DNA of 64,000 bases, taken from positions 131,501-195,500 of the forward strand of contig NZ_FOZP01000008.1 in assembly GCF_900116115.1 (NCBI RefSeq). The letters are read 5' to 3'. This DNA comes from Lutibacter maritimus. GTDB lineage: Bacteria > Bacteroidota > Bacteroidia > Flavobacteriales > Flavobacteriaceae. The position numbers were made by a program, and so were the translations under genes. Position 1 is the first letter of the stretch; each line of letters begins with the position of its first letter. This document shows, piece after piece, positions 35,232-45,538 of this stretch. The notes under the pieces are model-generated. The model was not told the DNA's origin and searched no databases. It worked only from the letters and a program-made list of their open reading frames with translations.

Positions 35232-35340
35232 TGCCTTTTTTTAAAAGTTAAATTTTAGAAGTATGAGTATTATCATGGTTTGAGTGAAGAAATTCCTATA
35301 AATTTAGATGTTTAATACTAATACAACCAAATATTTAAAT

Positions 35341-36216
35341 ATGAGACCACTTAAAATTGTAGTACTCGCCAAGCAGGTTCCAGACACAAGACACGTTGGT
35401 CCGGATGCAATGAAGCCTGACGGTACTGTTAATAGAGGTAAACTTTCAACTGTTTTTAATCCAGATGATTTACATGCCTTAGAACTTGCTTTAAACATAA
35501 AAGATAGAATTCCAGGAACCGAAATAACCATACTAACCATGGGACCGCCAAAAGCTGCCGATATTATTAGAGAAGGTTATTACAGAGGTGTAGATTTTGG
35601 AGTAATGATTTCTGATAGAAGATTTGGAGGTGCTGATACTTTAGCAACAAGTTACACCTTAGCAAAAGGAATTGAAAAACTTGCCCCATTTGATTTAATT
35701 GTTGGTGGTAGACAAGCTATTGATGGTGATACTGCACAAGTTGGACCGCAATGCGCCGATAAATTAAACCTTCCACAAGTAACCTATGTTGAAGAAATTT
35801 TAGAAATAAAAGAAGATGAAATTATAGCTAGAAGAAGATTAGAAAAAGGGATTGAAGTTGTTTCGGCACCTTTTCCTTGTTTAATGACGGTTCATGGATC
35901 ATCACCTGCTTGTAGATCTAGACATGCAAAAAGAGTAATGAAATATAAATACGCAAGATCTGCTACAGAATTAAGATCTGCGGATGAATTTATGATTGAT
36001 TTACACACTAAAAGACCACACTTAACTATTCCAGAATGGAATGTTGAAGATATAAATGCCGATGTTGAAAAAATAGGCCTTTCTGGTTCGCCAACAAAAG
36101 TAAAAAGTGTAGAAAATATTGTTTTAACAGCCAACGAAGCTAAATTATTAAATGATTCTGATGCTGATATTGAAATGATGATTAAAGAATTAATTGAACA
36201 TCATACCATTGGGTAA
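35341..36216 (+). CDS. etfB: Electron transfer flavoprotein, beta subunit
   Basis: With its partner EtfA it carries electrons from acyl-CoA dehydrogenases. The start MRPLKIVVLAKQVPDTRHVG at 35341 is chosen because the family begins here; an ATG 33 bases upstream would add an 11-residue polar extension. The ~291-residue protein contains the nucleotide-binding segment DLIVGGRQAIDGDTAQVGPQCADKLNLPQVTYV and the family motif ARRRLEKGIEVV. At this length it is longer than the ~250-residue ETF beta of aerobic beta-oxidation. etfA follows after 26 bases and an acyl-CoA dehydrogenase gene after that. Confidence 0.92.
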   Translation: MRPLKIVVLAKQVPDTRHVGPDAMKPDGTVNRGKLSTVFNPDDLHALELALNIKDRIPGTEITILTMGPPKAADIIREGYYRGVDFGVMISDRRFGGADTLATSYTLAKGIEKLAPFDLIVGGRQAIDGDTAQVGPQCADKLNLPQVTYVEEILEIKEDEIIARRRLEKGIEVVSAPFPCLMTVHGSSPACRSRHAKRVMKYKYARSATELRSADEFMIDLHTKRPHLTIPEWNVEDINADVEKIGLSGSPTKVKSVENIVLTANEAKLLNDSDADIEMMIKELIEHHTIG

Positions 36217-36242
36217 TTTGTATAATTTTAAAAGTTAAAAGT

Positions 36243-37262
36243 ATGAAAAGTGTAATGGTATATTGCGAAGTTGAAAATCAAAAAGTCGCAGATATAAGTC
36301 AAGAATTATTATCAGCTGGAAAACGCTTAGCTCAAAAATTGGGTTGTCCTTTAGAAGCTATGATTTTTGGCTCAAGTTTAAATGGCATAGAAAATCAAAT
36401 TGCTCCGTTTGGTGTTGATAGATTATTTGTGGGAAACAGCATGAGGTTAGAACCTTACAGAACACTACCTCACGCAGCGTTGGCATCAAAAATATTAAAA
36501 GAAGAAGATCCGCAAATTGTTTTATTCGGAGCAACTTCAGTTGGTAGAGATTTAGCGCCAAGATTAGCATCGGTGTTAAATTGTGGATTAACAGCGGATT
36601 GTACAATTTTAGATATTGGAGATCATTTGGTTAAAAAAGAGAAAAAAGAATATAAAGATTTACTGTATGCAATTCGCCCAGCGTTTGGAGGAAGTATTAT
36701 GGCAAATATTATAAATTGGGATATGCATCCACAAATGGCAACAGTGCGCGAAGGTGTTATGAAAAAAGAAATTTTTGATGAACATTATGCAACTGAAATT
36801 GTTGAGGTTGATGTAAATGCCGTATTAAAAGAAGAAGATTTTGTTGTAAAAATAATTGACCGACAAATAAAAGAATCTGGTGTAAATTTAAAAGATGCAC
36901 CAATTATTGTTGCTGGTGGTTATGGTGTGGGCTCAAGAGAAAATTTTGATTTGTTGGTAGAGCTTGCGCAATTATTAGGCGGAGAAGTTGGAGGCTCTAG
37001 AGCAGCTGTTGATGCAGGTTTTATTGAACACAACCGTCAAATTGGTCAAACGGGTACAACTGTTCGTCCAAAATTATACATTGCTGCGGGTATTTCAGGT
37101 GCAATTCAACATACTGCTGGAATGCAAGATGCATCCATGATTATTTCCATCAATAATGATCCAGATGCACCAATAAATAAAATAGCAGATTATGTAATTC
37201 ATGGTGATTTAGGAGTTGTAGTTCCTAAAATGATTAAGTTTTATAAACAAAACGCAAAATAA
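36243..37262 (+). CDS. etfA: Electron transfer flavoprotein, alpha subunit
   Basis: This 339-residue FAD-binding subunit of ETF has the C-terminal FAD signature intact: VAGGYGVGSRENFDLLVELAQLLGGEVGGSRAAVDAGFI, followed by GQTGTTVRPKLYIAAGISGAIQHTAGM and INNDPDAPINKIADYVIHGDLGVVVPKMI. It accepts electrons from the dehydrogenase encoded 60 bases downstream and passes them on to a membrane ETF:quinone oxidoreductase or a similar acceptor not present in this window. Confidence 0.95.
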   Translation: MKSVMVYCEVENQKVADISQELLSAGKRLAQKLGCPLEAMIFGSSLNGIENQIAPFGVDRLFVGNSMRLEPYRTLPHAALASKILKEEDPQIVLFGATSVGRDLAPRLASVLNCGLTADCTILDIGDHLVKKEKKEYKDLLYAIRPAFGGSIMANIINWDMHPQMATVREGVMKKEIFDEHYATEIVEVDVNAVLKEEDFVVKIIDRQIKESGVNLKDAPIIVAGGYGVGSRENFDLLVELAQLLGGEVGGSRAAVDAGFIEHNRQIGQTGTTVRPKLYIAAGISGAIQHTAGMQDASMIISINNDPDAPINKIADYVIHGDLGVVVPKMIKFYKQNAK

Positions 37263-37322
37263 TTAAAAACAATATTGTTTTGGCAAAATCTTATTTTGTT
37301 GAAGCAAATAAAAATATAGAAA

Positions 37323-39068
37323 ATGGATAATTTTTTTAATGATACGCCAGATTTTAAATTTCATTTAGAGCATCCAATAGTAAAAAAAATAGTGAAACTA
37401 AAAGAGCGCAATTTTGAAGAATCAGAAACTTATGATTATGCTCCTTTAAACCACGAAGATGCTATTGATACTTATGAAAAAATATTAGAAATTGTTGGTG
37501 AAATTTGTGCTGATACTATTTCAGTAAATGCAGAAGGTGTGGATATTGAAGGTCCGCATATTGAAAATAACGAGGTTATTTACGCAAAAGGAACTACTGC
37601 AGATTATAAAGCTTTATACGATGCGGGTTTAATTGGAATGTCACTTCCTAGGAAATATGGCGGATTAAATTTTCCTTTATTACCATATGTAATGGCTGCA
37701 GAAATGGTTGCTAGAGCCGATGCCGGTTTTGCAAATATTTGGGGATTACAAGATTGTGCCGAAACAATTTACGAATTTGGTAGTGAAGAACAACGAGAAA
37801 AATATTTGCCGCGTTTTAACAGAGATGGAGCAACTGCAGCAATGGTTTTAACAGAACCTGATGCAGGATCTGATTTACAATCTGTAAAATTAAAAGCAAC
37901 TTTTGATAAAGAAAAAAATAAGTGGTTTTTAAACGGAGTAAAGCGTTTTATTACCAATGGTGATGCAGACATTTCGTTAGTTTTAGCACGTTCTGAAGAA
38001 AATACAACAGATGCTCGAGGATTATCTATGTTTATTTATGATAGAAATGACCACGCAGTTGAAGTACGTCATTTAGAAAAAAAATTAGGTATAAAAGGTT
38101 CACCAACTTGTGAATTGGTATTTAAAAATGCACCAGCAGAATTGGTTGGGAAAGAACGTTTTGGACTGATAAAATATGTAATGGCATTAATGAACTCTGC
38201 ACGTTTAGGTGTAGGTGCACAATCTGTTGGTATTGCAGATGCTGCATATAGAGAAGCTTTAAAATATGCTGAAGAAAGAGCACAGTTTGGAAAATTTATT
38301 GTAAAATTTCCAGCAGTGTATGAAATGCTTACTAATATGAAAGTAAAATTGGATGCGCTTCGTTCTTTATTGTATGAAACTACCAGATTTGTTGATATTT
38401 TTAAAGTATATGAAGATGTTTCAAGTGCACGAAGTTTAGAAAGTGAAGAGCGCACTGAAATGAAGCATTATTCAAAATTAGCCAATGTTTTTACGCCATT
38501 AATTAAATTAATTGCCAGTGAAGCTTGTAATAGAATGGCTTATGATTCTTTACAAATTCACGGAGGAACCGGTTTTATGCAGGATTTCCCAATTGAACGA
38601 ATTTATAGAGATGCCAGAATTACTTCAATTTATGAAGGAACAACTCAATTACAAGCAGTTGCAGCTATAAAAGGTGTAACTACTGAAGTGTTTTTAGAAC
38701 AAATTATACAGTATGACAGCGAAATTTTAGAAGACAGTCCAACTAGAACAAAACTTCAAAAAATGACTGCCAAATTTGATATTATTGGTAAAAAAGTAAT
38801 AGAAACTAATAATACCGAGTATTTAGATTTTCATGCAAGACGTTTAGTAGAAATGGCTGGAAATATTATTATGGGTTATTTGTTGCTTTTAAACAGTCAG
38901 CGTGATGAAAAATTTAGCAAATCAGCGAAACTTTATGTGAATTTAGTAAGCTCTGAAAATAATGAAAAGTTTGATTATATTGATAATTTTGAAATTGAAA
39001 ACTTAGAGTTGTATAAATTAACGCAAGTTGAAATTTTAAAAGCTGCTGAAGAATTAGAGGAAGTATAA
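37323..39068 (+). CDS. Acyl-CoA dehydrogenase with C-terminal extension
   Basis: This FAD enzyme introduces a trans-2 double bond into acyl-CoA and gives its electrons to ETF. At 581 residues it exceeds the usual ~380. The core (about 60-445) has AMVLTEPDAGSDLQSVKLKA (FAD contact), RFITNGDADISLVLARSE, EERAQFGKFIVKFPAV, LQIHGGTGFMQDFPIERIYRDARITSIYEGTTQLQ, with the catalytic Glu in IYEGT. The remaining ~130 residues are an added helical domain, as in long bacterial ACADs. Together with etfB and etfA it forms a complete dehydrogenase-ETF operon. Chain-length specificity is not readable. Confidence 0.93.
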   Translation: MDNFFNDTPDFKFHLEHPIVKKIVKLKERNFEESETYDYAPLNHEDAIDTYEKILEIVGEICADTISVNAEGVDIEGPHIENNEVIYAKGTTADYKALYDAGLIGMSLPRKYGGLNFPLLPYVMAAEMVARADAGFANIWGLQDCAETIYEFGSEEQREKYLPRFNRDGATAAMVLTEPDAGSDLQSVKLKATFDKEKNKWFLNGVKRFITNGDADISLVLARSEENTTDARGLSMFIYDRNDHAVEVRHLEKKLGIKGSPTCELVFKNAPAELVGKERFGLIKYVMALMNSARLGVGAQSVGIADAAYREALKYAEERAQFGKFIVKFPAVYEMLTNMKVKLDALRSLLYETTRFVDIFKVYEDVSSARSLESEERTEMKHYSKLANVFTPLIKLIASEACNRMAYDSLQIHGGTGFMQDFPIERIYRDARITSIYEGTTQLQAVAAIKGVTTEVFLEQIIQYDSEILEDSPTRTKLQKMTAKFDIIGKKVIETNNTEYLDFHARRLVEMAGNIIMGYLLLLNSQRDEKFSKSAKLYVNLVSSENNEKFDYIDNFEIENLELYKLTQVEILKAAEELEEV

Positions 39069-39086
39069 AAAAACAAATCTACAAGT

Positions 39087-39127
39087 TAAAAAAGCTGTTT
39101 GAAAACTTAACTTCAAACAGCTTTTTG
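39087..39127 (+). terminator. Intrinsic terminator after the acyl-CoA dehydrogenase
   Basis: AAAAAGCTGTTTGAA pairs with TTCAAACAGCTTTTT over a short loop. The terminal T run overlaps the -33 element of the next gene. Confidence 0.88.
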
Positions 39128-39152
39128 TTTTATATAAAATACAGTAAATTTG
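39124..39152 (+). promoter_or_regulatory. Promoter of the glycosyltransferase gene
   Basis: TTTG at 39124-39127, a 17-base spacer and TAAATTTG at 39145-39152 match the Flavobacteriaceae promoter consensus. The GTG start follows 18 bases later. Confidence 0.65.
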
Positions 39153-39170
39153 AATTCTTAAAAATTATTT

Positions 39171-40121
39171 GTGGAGCTACATTTTTCAATCATTATTCCA
39201 GTTTATAATCGTCCTCAAGAAATTGAGGAATTATTAGCTAGTTTGTCAAAACAAACGTATTCAAAGGGTTTTGAAATTATAGTAGTTGAAGATGGATCAG
39301 AAAATACTTCAAAAGAAATTGTTGAAAATTTCTCGAATAAATTAACTATTCAATATTTTTTAAAAAATAATACGGGAGCTGGAGCAAGCAGAAATTTTGG
39401 AATGCAACATGCTATGGGAAATTACTTTATAATTTTTGATTCAGATTGTGTTATTCCGCCAAACTATTTAGTGGAGGTTGAAAATGCTTTAACTAAAAAT
39501 TTTACCGATGCTTTCGGCGGAGCAGATGCTGCTCATACTTCTTTTACAGATATTCAAAAAGCTATAAATTATAGTATGACTTCCTTTTTTACTACTGGAG
39601 GAATTAGAGGGAATAAAAAAGCAGTTGATAAATTTCAGCCTCGTAGTTTTAATTTGGGGATTTCAAAAAAAGCTTTTGAAGTTACTAATGGATTTTCTAA
39701 AATGAAAATTGGTGAAGATATTGATTTAACTTTTAGGCTTTGGGAACACAATTTTGAAACCCAGTTTATTGAAAATGCTTTTGTGTACCATAAACGTAGA
39801 GCAACATTTCAGCAATTTTTTAAACAAACATTTGCGTTTGGAAAAGGTAGACCATTTTTAAATAAAAAATATCCTGGAACAGCGAAAATCACCTATTGGT
39901 TTCCTTCTATTTTTATTGTTGGTTTTTTGTTTTCAGTGTTAATCTATATATTTAATTTTCCCTATTTTATATGGTTTTATGCTGTGTATTTTATAATAAT
40001 TTTTGTTGATTCTATACTGAAAAATAAAAGTATTAAAGTTGCTTTTTTAAGTATACTTACTACTCTAATTCAATTTACGGGTTATGGTTTTGGTTTTTTG
40101 AAAGGAATTGTTTCAAATTAA
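39171..40121 (+). CDS. Family 2 glycosyltransferase, membrane-associated
   Basis: This 316-residue protein begins with a GTG at 39171 (MELHFSIIIPVYNRPQEIEELLASL). It has the GT-A fold of family 2 with the nucleotide-sugar strand EIIVVEDGSE, the metal-binding FDSDCVIPP (a DSD motif) and a later GEDIDLTFRLWEHNF acceptor-side motif. Two to three C-terminal membrane helices (about 240-305) place it at the inner membrane. It probably adds a sugar to a lipid-linked glycan. Donor and acceptor are unknown, and there are no polysaccharide genes beside it. It has its own promoter and terminator. Confidence 0.88.
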   Translation: MELHFSIIIPVYNRPQEIEELLASLSKQTYSKGFEIIVVEDGSENTSKEIVENFSNKLTIQYFLKNNTGAGASRNFGMQHAMGNYFIIFDSDCVIPPNYLVEVENALTKNFTDAFGGADAAHTSFTDIQKAINYSMTSFFTTGGIRGNKKAVDKFQPRSFNLGISKKAFEVTNGFSKMKIGEDIDLTFRLWEHNFETQFIENAFVYHKRRATFQQFFKQTFAFGKGRPFLNKKYPGTAKITYWFPSIFIVGFLFSVLIYIFNFPYFIWFYAVYFIIIFVDSILKNKSIKVAFLSILTTLIQFTGYGFGFLKGIVSN

Positions 40122-40123
40122 AT

Positions 40124-40167
40124 TAAAAAAAAACTGACTAAAATTTTAAATTTCAATCAGTTTTTTA
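40124..40167. terminator. Terminator between the glycosyltransferase and clpC
   Basis: AAAAAACTGA and TCAGTTTTTT form the stem with an AT-rich inner part; A and T tracts flank both sides. It serves the converging genes on both strands. Confidence 0.75.
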
Positions 40168-40184
40168 AAAGTTAATAACGAATT

Positions 40185-42728
40185 TTATTCAACTTTATCT
40201 TTCCCTTTTCCCTTACTAATTTTAATAGTAAGTTCATTTTTTTCTTTATCTAAATCCATGTTTATAGCATCACCTTCTTTTAGCGAAGAATTTACAATTT
40301 CTTCTGCCAAGGCATCTTCAATATATTTTTGAATAGCACGTTTTAAAGGTCTTGCTCCATATTGTTTATCAAATCCTTTGTCAGCTATGTAATCTTTTGC
40401 TTCTTCAGAAAGATTTAATTTATAACCCAATCCTTCAATACGAGTTACTAATTTTTTCAATTCAATATCAATAATGGAATGAATATCTTCGCGCTCTAAA
40501 GCGTTAAATACAATTACATCATCAATTCTATTTAAAAATTCTGGTGCAAAAGATTTTTTAAGTGCGTTTTCTATCACACTTTTGGCATTTGCATCAGCTT
40601 GAGCTGTTTTAGAAGCGGTTCCAAAACCAACACCAGCGCCAAAATCTTTTAGTTGACGTGAACCAATGTTAGAAGTCATAATAATAATGGTATTTCTAAA
40701 ATCAATGCGTCTTCCTAAACTGTCTGTAATATGTCCATCATCCAAAATTTGTAGTAACATATTAAAAACGTCAGGATGCGCTTTTTCAATTTCATCTAAT
40801 AAAACAACGGCATACGGTTTGCGTCTAATTTTTTCAGTCAATTGTCCACCTTCTTCATAACCAACGTACCCAGGAGGTGCTCCAATTAAACGAGAAATGG
40901 CAAATTTTTCCATATACTCACTCATATCAATTCTAACAAGCGAATCTTCGCTGTCAAATAATTCACGTGCTAATACTTTAGCTAATTGCGTTTTTCCAAC
41001 ACCAGTTTGACCTAAAAATATAAATGAGCCAATTGGTTTGTTTGGGTCTTTTAAACCAACTCTGTTACGTTGAATTGCTTTAACAACTTTAGAAACAGCA
41101 TCATCTTGCCCAATAACTTTTCCTTTAATTAAAATTGGCAACTCATTTAAACGTTTGGTTTCAGCTTCAGCAACTCTATTTACAGGAATTCCTGTCATCA
41201 TGGAAACTACTTCAGCAACATTATCTTCAGTAACGGTTTCACGATTTAATTTTGAAGCTTCTTCCCACTTTTTTTGTTCAGTTTGAAGTAATCCTTCAAC
41301 ACGTTTTTCATCATCACGTAAACGAGCCGCTTCTTCATATTTTTGACCGTTTACAGCTGCAGTTTTATCTTCTTTAATTTTTTCTAATTGTGCCTCAAGG
41401 TTTAACACTTCTTTTGGAACAATAATGTTTGTAATATGAATTCTTGAGCCAGCTTCATCTAATGCATCAATTGCTTTATCTGGTAAAAAACGATCCGTCA
41501 TGTATCTGCTGGTTAATTTTACACAAGCTTCAATAGCTTCATCAGTATAAGTTACATTGTGATGATCTTCGTATTTATCTTTAATATTATTTAAAATTTG
41601 AATAGTTTCTTCAACGTTTGTTGGTTCTACTAACACTTTTTGAAATCTACGTTCTAAAGCACCATCTTTTTCAATATTAGTTCTAAATTCATCTAAAGTT
41701 GTAGCTCCAATACATTGTATTTCGCCTCTAGCTAAAGCAGGTTTTAACATATTAGAAGCGTCTAAAGATCCTGTAGCACCACCAGCTCCAACAATGGTAT
41801 GAATTTCATCAATAAATAAAATAATATCATCATTTTTTTCAAGTTCATTCATTAGGGCTTTCATACGCTCTTCAAATTGTCCACGGTATTTTGTGCCAGC
41901 AACCAAACTTGCTAAATCTAAAGAAACAATACGTTTGTTAAAAAGTATTCTTGAAACTTTACGTTGAATAATTCTTAAAGCCAAACCTTCTGCTATGGCA
42001 GATTTACCAACACCTGGTTCACCAATTAACATTGGATTGTTCTTTTTTCTTCTACTTAAAATTTGAGAAACGCGCTCTATTTCTTTTTTTCTACCAACAA
42101 CAGGATCTAAGTTACCTTCTTCGGCTAAACGTGTTAAATCGCGTCCAAAGTTATCTAAAACAGGTGTTTTTGACTTCTTTAAAGGGGCTTTTTCTCCAGG
42201 TTTAGATTGTTCAAAAGGGTTAGATTTTGGTGAGTCAAAATCATCATCTGATGAATTTTCAGCTTTCGGTAAATCAATTTCTTCCTCTAAGAATAGTTGT
42301 TTAAATACGTTTTTTACATCTTCGTATGATGCATCAAAATTATGCATAAGCTTTGTTGTTGGGTCGTTTTCATTACGTAAAATACAAAGTAATAAATGCG
42401 CAGTATTAACAGCATCACTTTGGTATAATTTAGCTTCTAAAAACGTAGTTTTTAATGCTTTTTCAGCTTGTCTTGTTAAGTGTAAGTTTTTCTTTTCATT
42501 TGAAAATACACTACTAGGATTTACAGGACTTAAGCCTTCAATTTTTTTTCTTAAATGATCTAAATTTATTTCTAAATAATTTAATATTTCTATTGCTTTT
42601 CCTTCTCCTTTTCTTAAAATGCCTAACATAAGGTGTTCCGTGCCTATAAAATCATGTCCTAAACGCAAGGCTTCCTCTTTGCTATATGCAATCACATCTT
42701 TAACCTTTGGTGAAAAATTATCGTCCAT
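40185..42728 (-). CDS. clpC: ClpC-type AAA+ ATPase
   Basis: This Hsp100 unfoldase feeds substrates to ClpP and controls protein quality. The start at 42728 ([33 protein letters not shown]) is the conserved family start and gives ~847 residues; an ATG 51 bases upstream would only add a basic, unconserved stretch. The order is a double Clp-N repeat (1-140), first AAA+ module ([13 protein letters not shown]), a UvrB/UvrC-like motif in the middle domain ([15 protein letters not shown]), second AAA+ module ([15 protein letters not shown]), and a Clp C-terminal domain ([18 protein letters not shown]). It is divergent from gyrA. Confidence 0.96.
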   Translation of the reverse strand: MDDNFSPKVKDVIAYSKEEALRLGHDFIGTEHLMLGILRKGEGKAIEILNYLEINLDHLRKKIEGLSPVNPSSVFSNEKKNLHLTRQAEKALKTTFLEAKLYQSDAVNTAHLLLCILRNENDPTTKLMHNFDASYEDVKNVFKQLFLEEEIDLPKAENSSDDDFDSPKSNPFEQSKPGEKAPLKKSKTPVLDNFGRDLTRLAEEGNLDPVVGRKKEIERVSQILSRRKKNNPMLIGEPGVGKSAIAEGLALRIIQRKVSRILFNKRIVSLDLASLVAGTKYRGQFEERMKALMNELEKNDDIILFIDEIHTIVGAGGATGSLDASNMLKPALARGEIQCIGATTLDEFRTNIEKDGALERRFQKVLVEPTNVEETIQILNNIKDKYEDHHNVTYTDEAIEACVKLTSRYMTDRFLPDKAIDALDEAGSRIHITNIIVPKEVLNLEAQLEKIKEDKTAAVNGQKYEEAARLRDDEKRVEGLLQTEQKKWEEASKLNRETVTEDNVAEVVSMMTGIPVNRVAEAETKRLNELPILIKGKVIGQDDAVSKVVKAIQRNRVGLKDPNKPIGSFIFLGQTGVGKTQLAKVLARELFDSEDSLVRIDMSEYMEKFAISRLIGAPPGYVGYEEGGQLTEKIRRKPYAVVLLDEIEKAHPDVFNMLLQILDDGHITDSLGRRIDFRNTIIIMTSNIGSRQLKDFGAGVGFGTASKTAQADANAKSVIENALKKSFAPEFLNRIDDVIVFNALEREDIHSIIDIELKKLVTRIEGLGYKLNLSEEAKDYIADKGFDKQYGARPLKRAIQKYIEDALAEEIVNSSLKEGDAINMDLDKEKNELTIKISKGKGKDKVE

Positions 42729-42985
42729 TTTTTTAAGTTTATATGGTAAAATTAACTGATTTTTTTCTTTTTTTTGCACAAAAACAAGTCCACTTTTTAT
42801 TAATTTAATTTTTTAACATTTTTTTAGGTCTTAAATTTGTTGTTAATCAGTTAATTATGAATGATATAGATAAGTTGTTTGTTGTTGATAAATATTAAAA
42901 AAACAAGCGTCTATTTGACTTGTAAAAAAGTGAAAAATTGTATATTGCTTTGTTAAAAAAAGACACTAAAATAAATTAAAAATAT

Positions 42986-45508
42986 ATGGCAGACGGAGAA
43001 AAACTGATACCAATAAATATTGAAGATGAAATGAAATCTGCGTACATTGATTACTCAATGTCCGTAATTGTTTCAAGAGCTTTGCCTGATGTTCGAGATG
43101 GTTTAAAACCAGTACACAGAAGGGTATTATATGGTATGCATGAATTAGGAATTAAAGCTACTGGATCTTATAAAAAATCAGCAAGAGTTGTAGGGGAAGT
43201 TTTAGGTAAATATCACCCACATGGTGATACATCTGTTTACGACTCAATGGTGCGTATGGCACAAGATTGGAGTGTGCGTTATATGATGGTTGATGGACAA
43301 GGTAACTTTGGTTCGGTTGATGGTGATAGTCCAGCAGCAATGCGTTATACAGAGGTGCGTATGCAAAAAATATCAGAAGAAATGTTATCTGATATTGAAA
43401 AAGATACTGTAGATCACAAATTAAATTTTGATGATACTTTAAATGAGCCTACAGTTTTACCAACCAGAATTCCAAACCTTTTAGTTAATGGAGCATCAGG
43501 AATTGCAGTTGGTATGGCAACAAATATGGCGCCACATAATTTAACCGAAGTTGTTAATGGAACTTTAGCTTATATTGATAACAGAGATATTGAAATTTCT
43601 GAATTAATGCAGCACATAAAAGCTCCAGATTTTCCAACAGGTGGTATTATTTATGGATATGATGGTGTAAAAGAAGCTTTTGAAACTGGTAGAGGTAGAA
43701 TTGTTATGCGTGCAAAAGCTACTATTGAAGAAGTGCAAGGAAGAGAATGCATAATTGTTACCGAAATACCTTACCAAGTTAACAAGGCAGAAATGATTAA
43801 AAAAACTGCTGATTTAGTTAACGAAAAAAAATTAGAAGGTATTGCTAATATTCGTGATGAGTCGGATAGAAATGGAATGCGTATTGTGTATATATTGAAG
43901 CGTGACGCAATTCCAAATATTGTACTTAATAAATTATTTAAATACACAGCGTTACAAACGTCTTTCAGTGTAAACAATATTGCATTAGTAAAAGGTAGAC
44001 CACAACAATTAAACCTAAAACAATTAATTCATTACTTTGTTGAACACAGGCATGAAGTAATTGTTAGAAGAACTGAATATGAACTTAAAAAAGCTGAAGC
44101 CAGAGCGCATATTTTAGAAGGTTTAATTATTGCAAGTGATAATATTGATGAAGTAATTAAAATAATTAGAGCTTCTTCAAATGCTGATGAAGCTAGAGAG
44201 AGTTTGATGACACGTTTTGAATTAACTGAAATTCAAGCAAGAGCCATTGTAGAAATGCGTTTGCGTCAACTTACTGGTTTAGAGCAAGATAAATTACGTG
44301 CTGAATATGAAGATATTATTAAATTAATTGCTGATTTAAAAGATATTTTAGCAAATGAACCAAGACGTTACGAAATTATTAAAGAAGAATTAGTAGCTGT
44401 TAGAGATAAATATGGCGATGATCGTAGATCGGTAATTGAATATGCAGGTGGAGATTTATCTATTGAAGATATGATTCCAAATTCAAATGTGGTTGTTACA
44501 ATTTCTCATGCAGGATATGTAAAACGTACTAATCTAGATGAATATAAAGTTCAAAATAGAGGAGGTAGAGGCCAAAAAGGAGTTGCAACAAGAAATGAAG
44601 ATTTCTTAGAGCATTTATTTGTTGGAACAAACCACCAATATATGCTGTTTTTTACTCAAAAAGGAAAAGTATTTTGGATGCGCGTTTATGAAATTCCAGA
44701 AGGAGGCAAAAACTCTAAAGGTAGAGCAATTCAAAACTTAATTAACATTGAACAAGATGATAAAGTAAAAGCTTTCCTTGTTACTGAAGATTTAAAAGAT
44801 GAAGATTATGTAAACAACCACTACATAATTATGGCTACCAAAGAAGGTCAAGTTAAAAAAACACCGCTTGAGCAATATTCTCGTCCACGTACAAATGGTA
44901 TAAATGCTATTACTATTAAAGAAGGTGATGAGTTGCTAGAAGCAAAATTAACCAATGGTACAAGTCAAATTATGTTGGCTGTAAAATCTGGTAAAGCTAT
45001 TCGTTTTGAAGAAGAAAAAACACGGCCAATGGGTAGAAATGCTTCAGGTGTTAGAGGAATTAAATTAGCCAATAAAAAAGATGAAGTAATTGGTATGATT
45101 GCTGTTGACGATTTAAGTAGCAATATACTTGTGGTTTCAGAAAATGGTTATGGCAAACAATCTAGTATTGAAGATTATAGAATTACAAACCGTGGAGGTA
45201 AAGGTGTAAAAACTATTAGTATCACAGAAAAAACAGGAAATTTAGTTGCTATTAAAAATGTAACAGATGAAGACGATTTAATGATTATCAATAAATCAGG
45301 TATTACAATTCGTTTAGCAGTTACAGATTTAAGAGTTATGGGGCGTGCAACACAAGGTGTGAAACTGATTAATATTAAAGATAATGATTCAATTGCTGCA
45401 GTAGCTAAAGTACCGCATGAAGATGATGAAGATTTAGAAAATATTGATGGAATGGAAAATGGCACGGAAATTGAAAACAATAATGATGAGAGTACAAATC
45501 AAGAATAA
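42986..45508 (+). CDS. gyrA: DNA gyrase subunit A
   Basis: This is the catalytic breakage-reunion subunit of gyrase, which introduces negative supercoils. The 840-residue protein has the active-site Tyr121 in [10 protein letters not shown]. The quinolone-determining region reads [13 protein letters not shown]: Thr stands at the E. coli Ser83 position and Asp at the position of Asp87. Six C-terminal beta-pinwheel blades carry GyrA-box-like sequences ([10 protein letters not shown]). The last 30 residues are very acidic, as in other GyrA tails. Three tandem copies of a 10-base unit begin at its stop codon, before a TPR gene that is probably co-transcribed. Confidence 0.96.
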   Translation: MADGEKLIPINIEDEMKSAYIDYSMSVIVSRALPDVRDGLKPVHRRVLYGMHELGIKATGSYKKSARVVGEVLGKYHPHGDTSVYDSMVRMAQDWSVRYMMVDGQGNFGSVDGDSPAAMRYTEVRMQKISEEMLSDIEKDTVDHKLNFDDTLNEPTVLPTRIPNLLVNGASGIAVGMATNMAPHNLTEVVNGTLAYIDNRDIEISELMQHIKAPDFPTGGIIYGYDGVKEAFETGRGRIVMRAKATIEEVQGRECIIVTEIPYQVNKAEMIKKTADLVNEKKLEGIANIRDESDRNGMRIVYILKRDAIPNIVLNKLFKYTALQTSFSVNNIALVKGRPQQLNLKQLIHYFVEHRHEVIVRRTEYELKKAEARAHILEGLIIASDNIDEVIKIIRASSNADEARESLMTRFELTEIQARAIVEMRLRQLTGLEQDKLRAEYEDIIKLIADLKDILANEPRRYEIIKEELVAVRDKYGDDRRSVIEYAGGDLSIEDMIPNSNVVVTISHAGYVKRTNLDEYKVQNRGGRGQKGVATRNEDFLEHLFVGTNHQYMLFFTQKGKVFWMRVYEIPEGGKNSKGRAIQNLINIEQDDKVKAFLVTEDLKDEDYVNNHYIIMATKEGQVKKTPLEQYSRPRTNGINAITIKEGDELLEAKLTNGTSQIMLAVKSGKAIRFEEEKTRPMGRNASGVRGIKLANKKDEVIGMIAVDDLSSNILVVSENGYGKQSSIEDYRITNRGGKGVKTISITEKTGNLVAIKNVTDEDDLMIINKSGITIRLAVTDLRVMGRATQGVKLINIKDNDSIAAVAKVPHEDDEDLENIDGMENGTEIENNNDESTNQE

Positions 45509-45530
45509 ATAAGAATAAATAAGAATAAAT
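45501..45530 (+). repeat. Three tandem copies of AAGAATAAAT at the gyrA stop
   Basis: The 10-base unit AAGAATAAAT is repeated exactly three times. The first copy contains the end of gyrA (the last Glu codon and TAA), and the others fill most of the 30-base spacer before the TPR gene. Slippage could alter the spacer in whole units without changing GyrA. Confidence 0.85.
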
Positions 45531-45538
45531 CAAATACA

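Noticed and set aside
43220-43250. Thr at the GyrA position of E. coli Ser83 as a quinolone-resistance mutation
   Set aside because: Thr or Ala occurs naturally at this position in several phyla, and no susceptible reference for this organism is available here.
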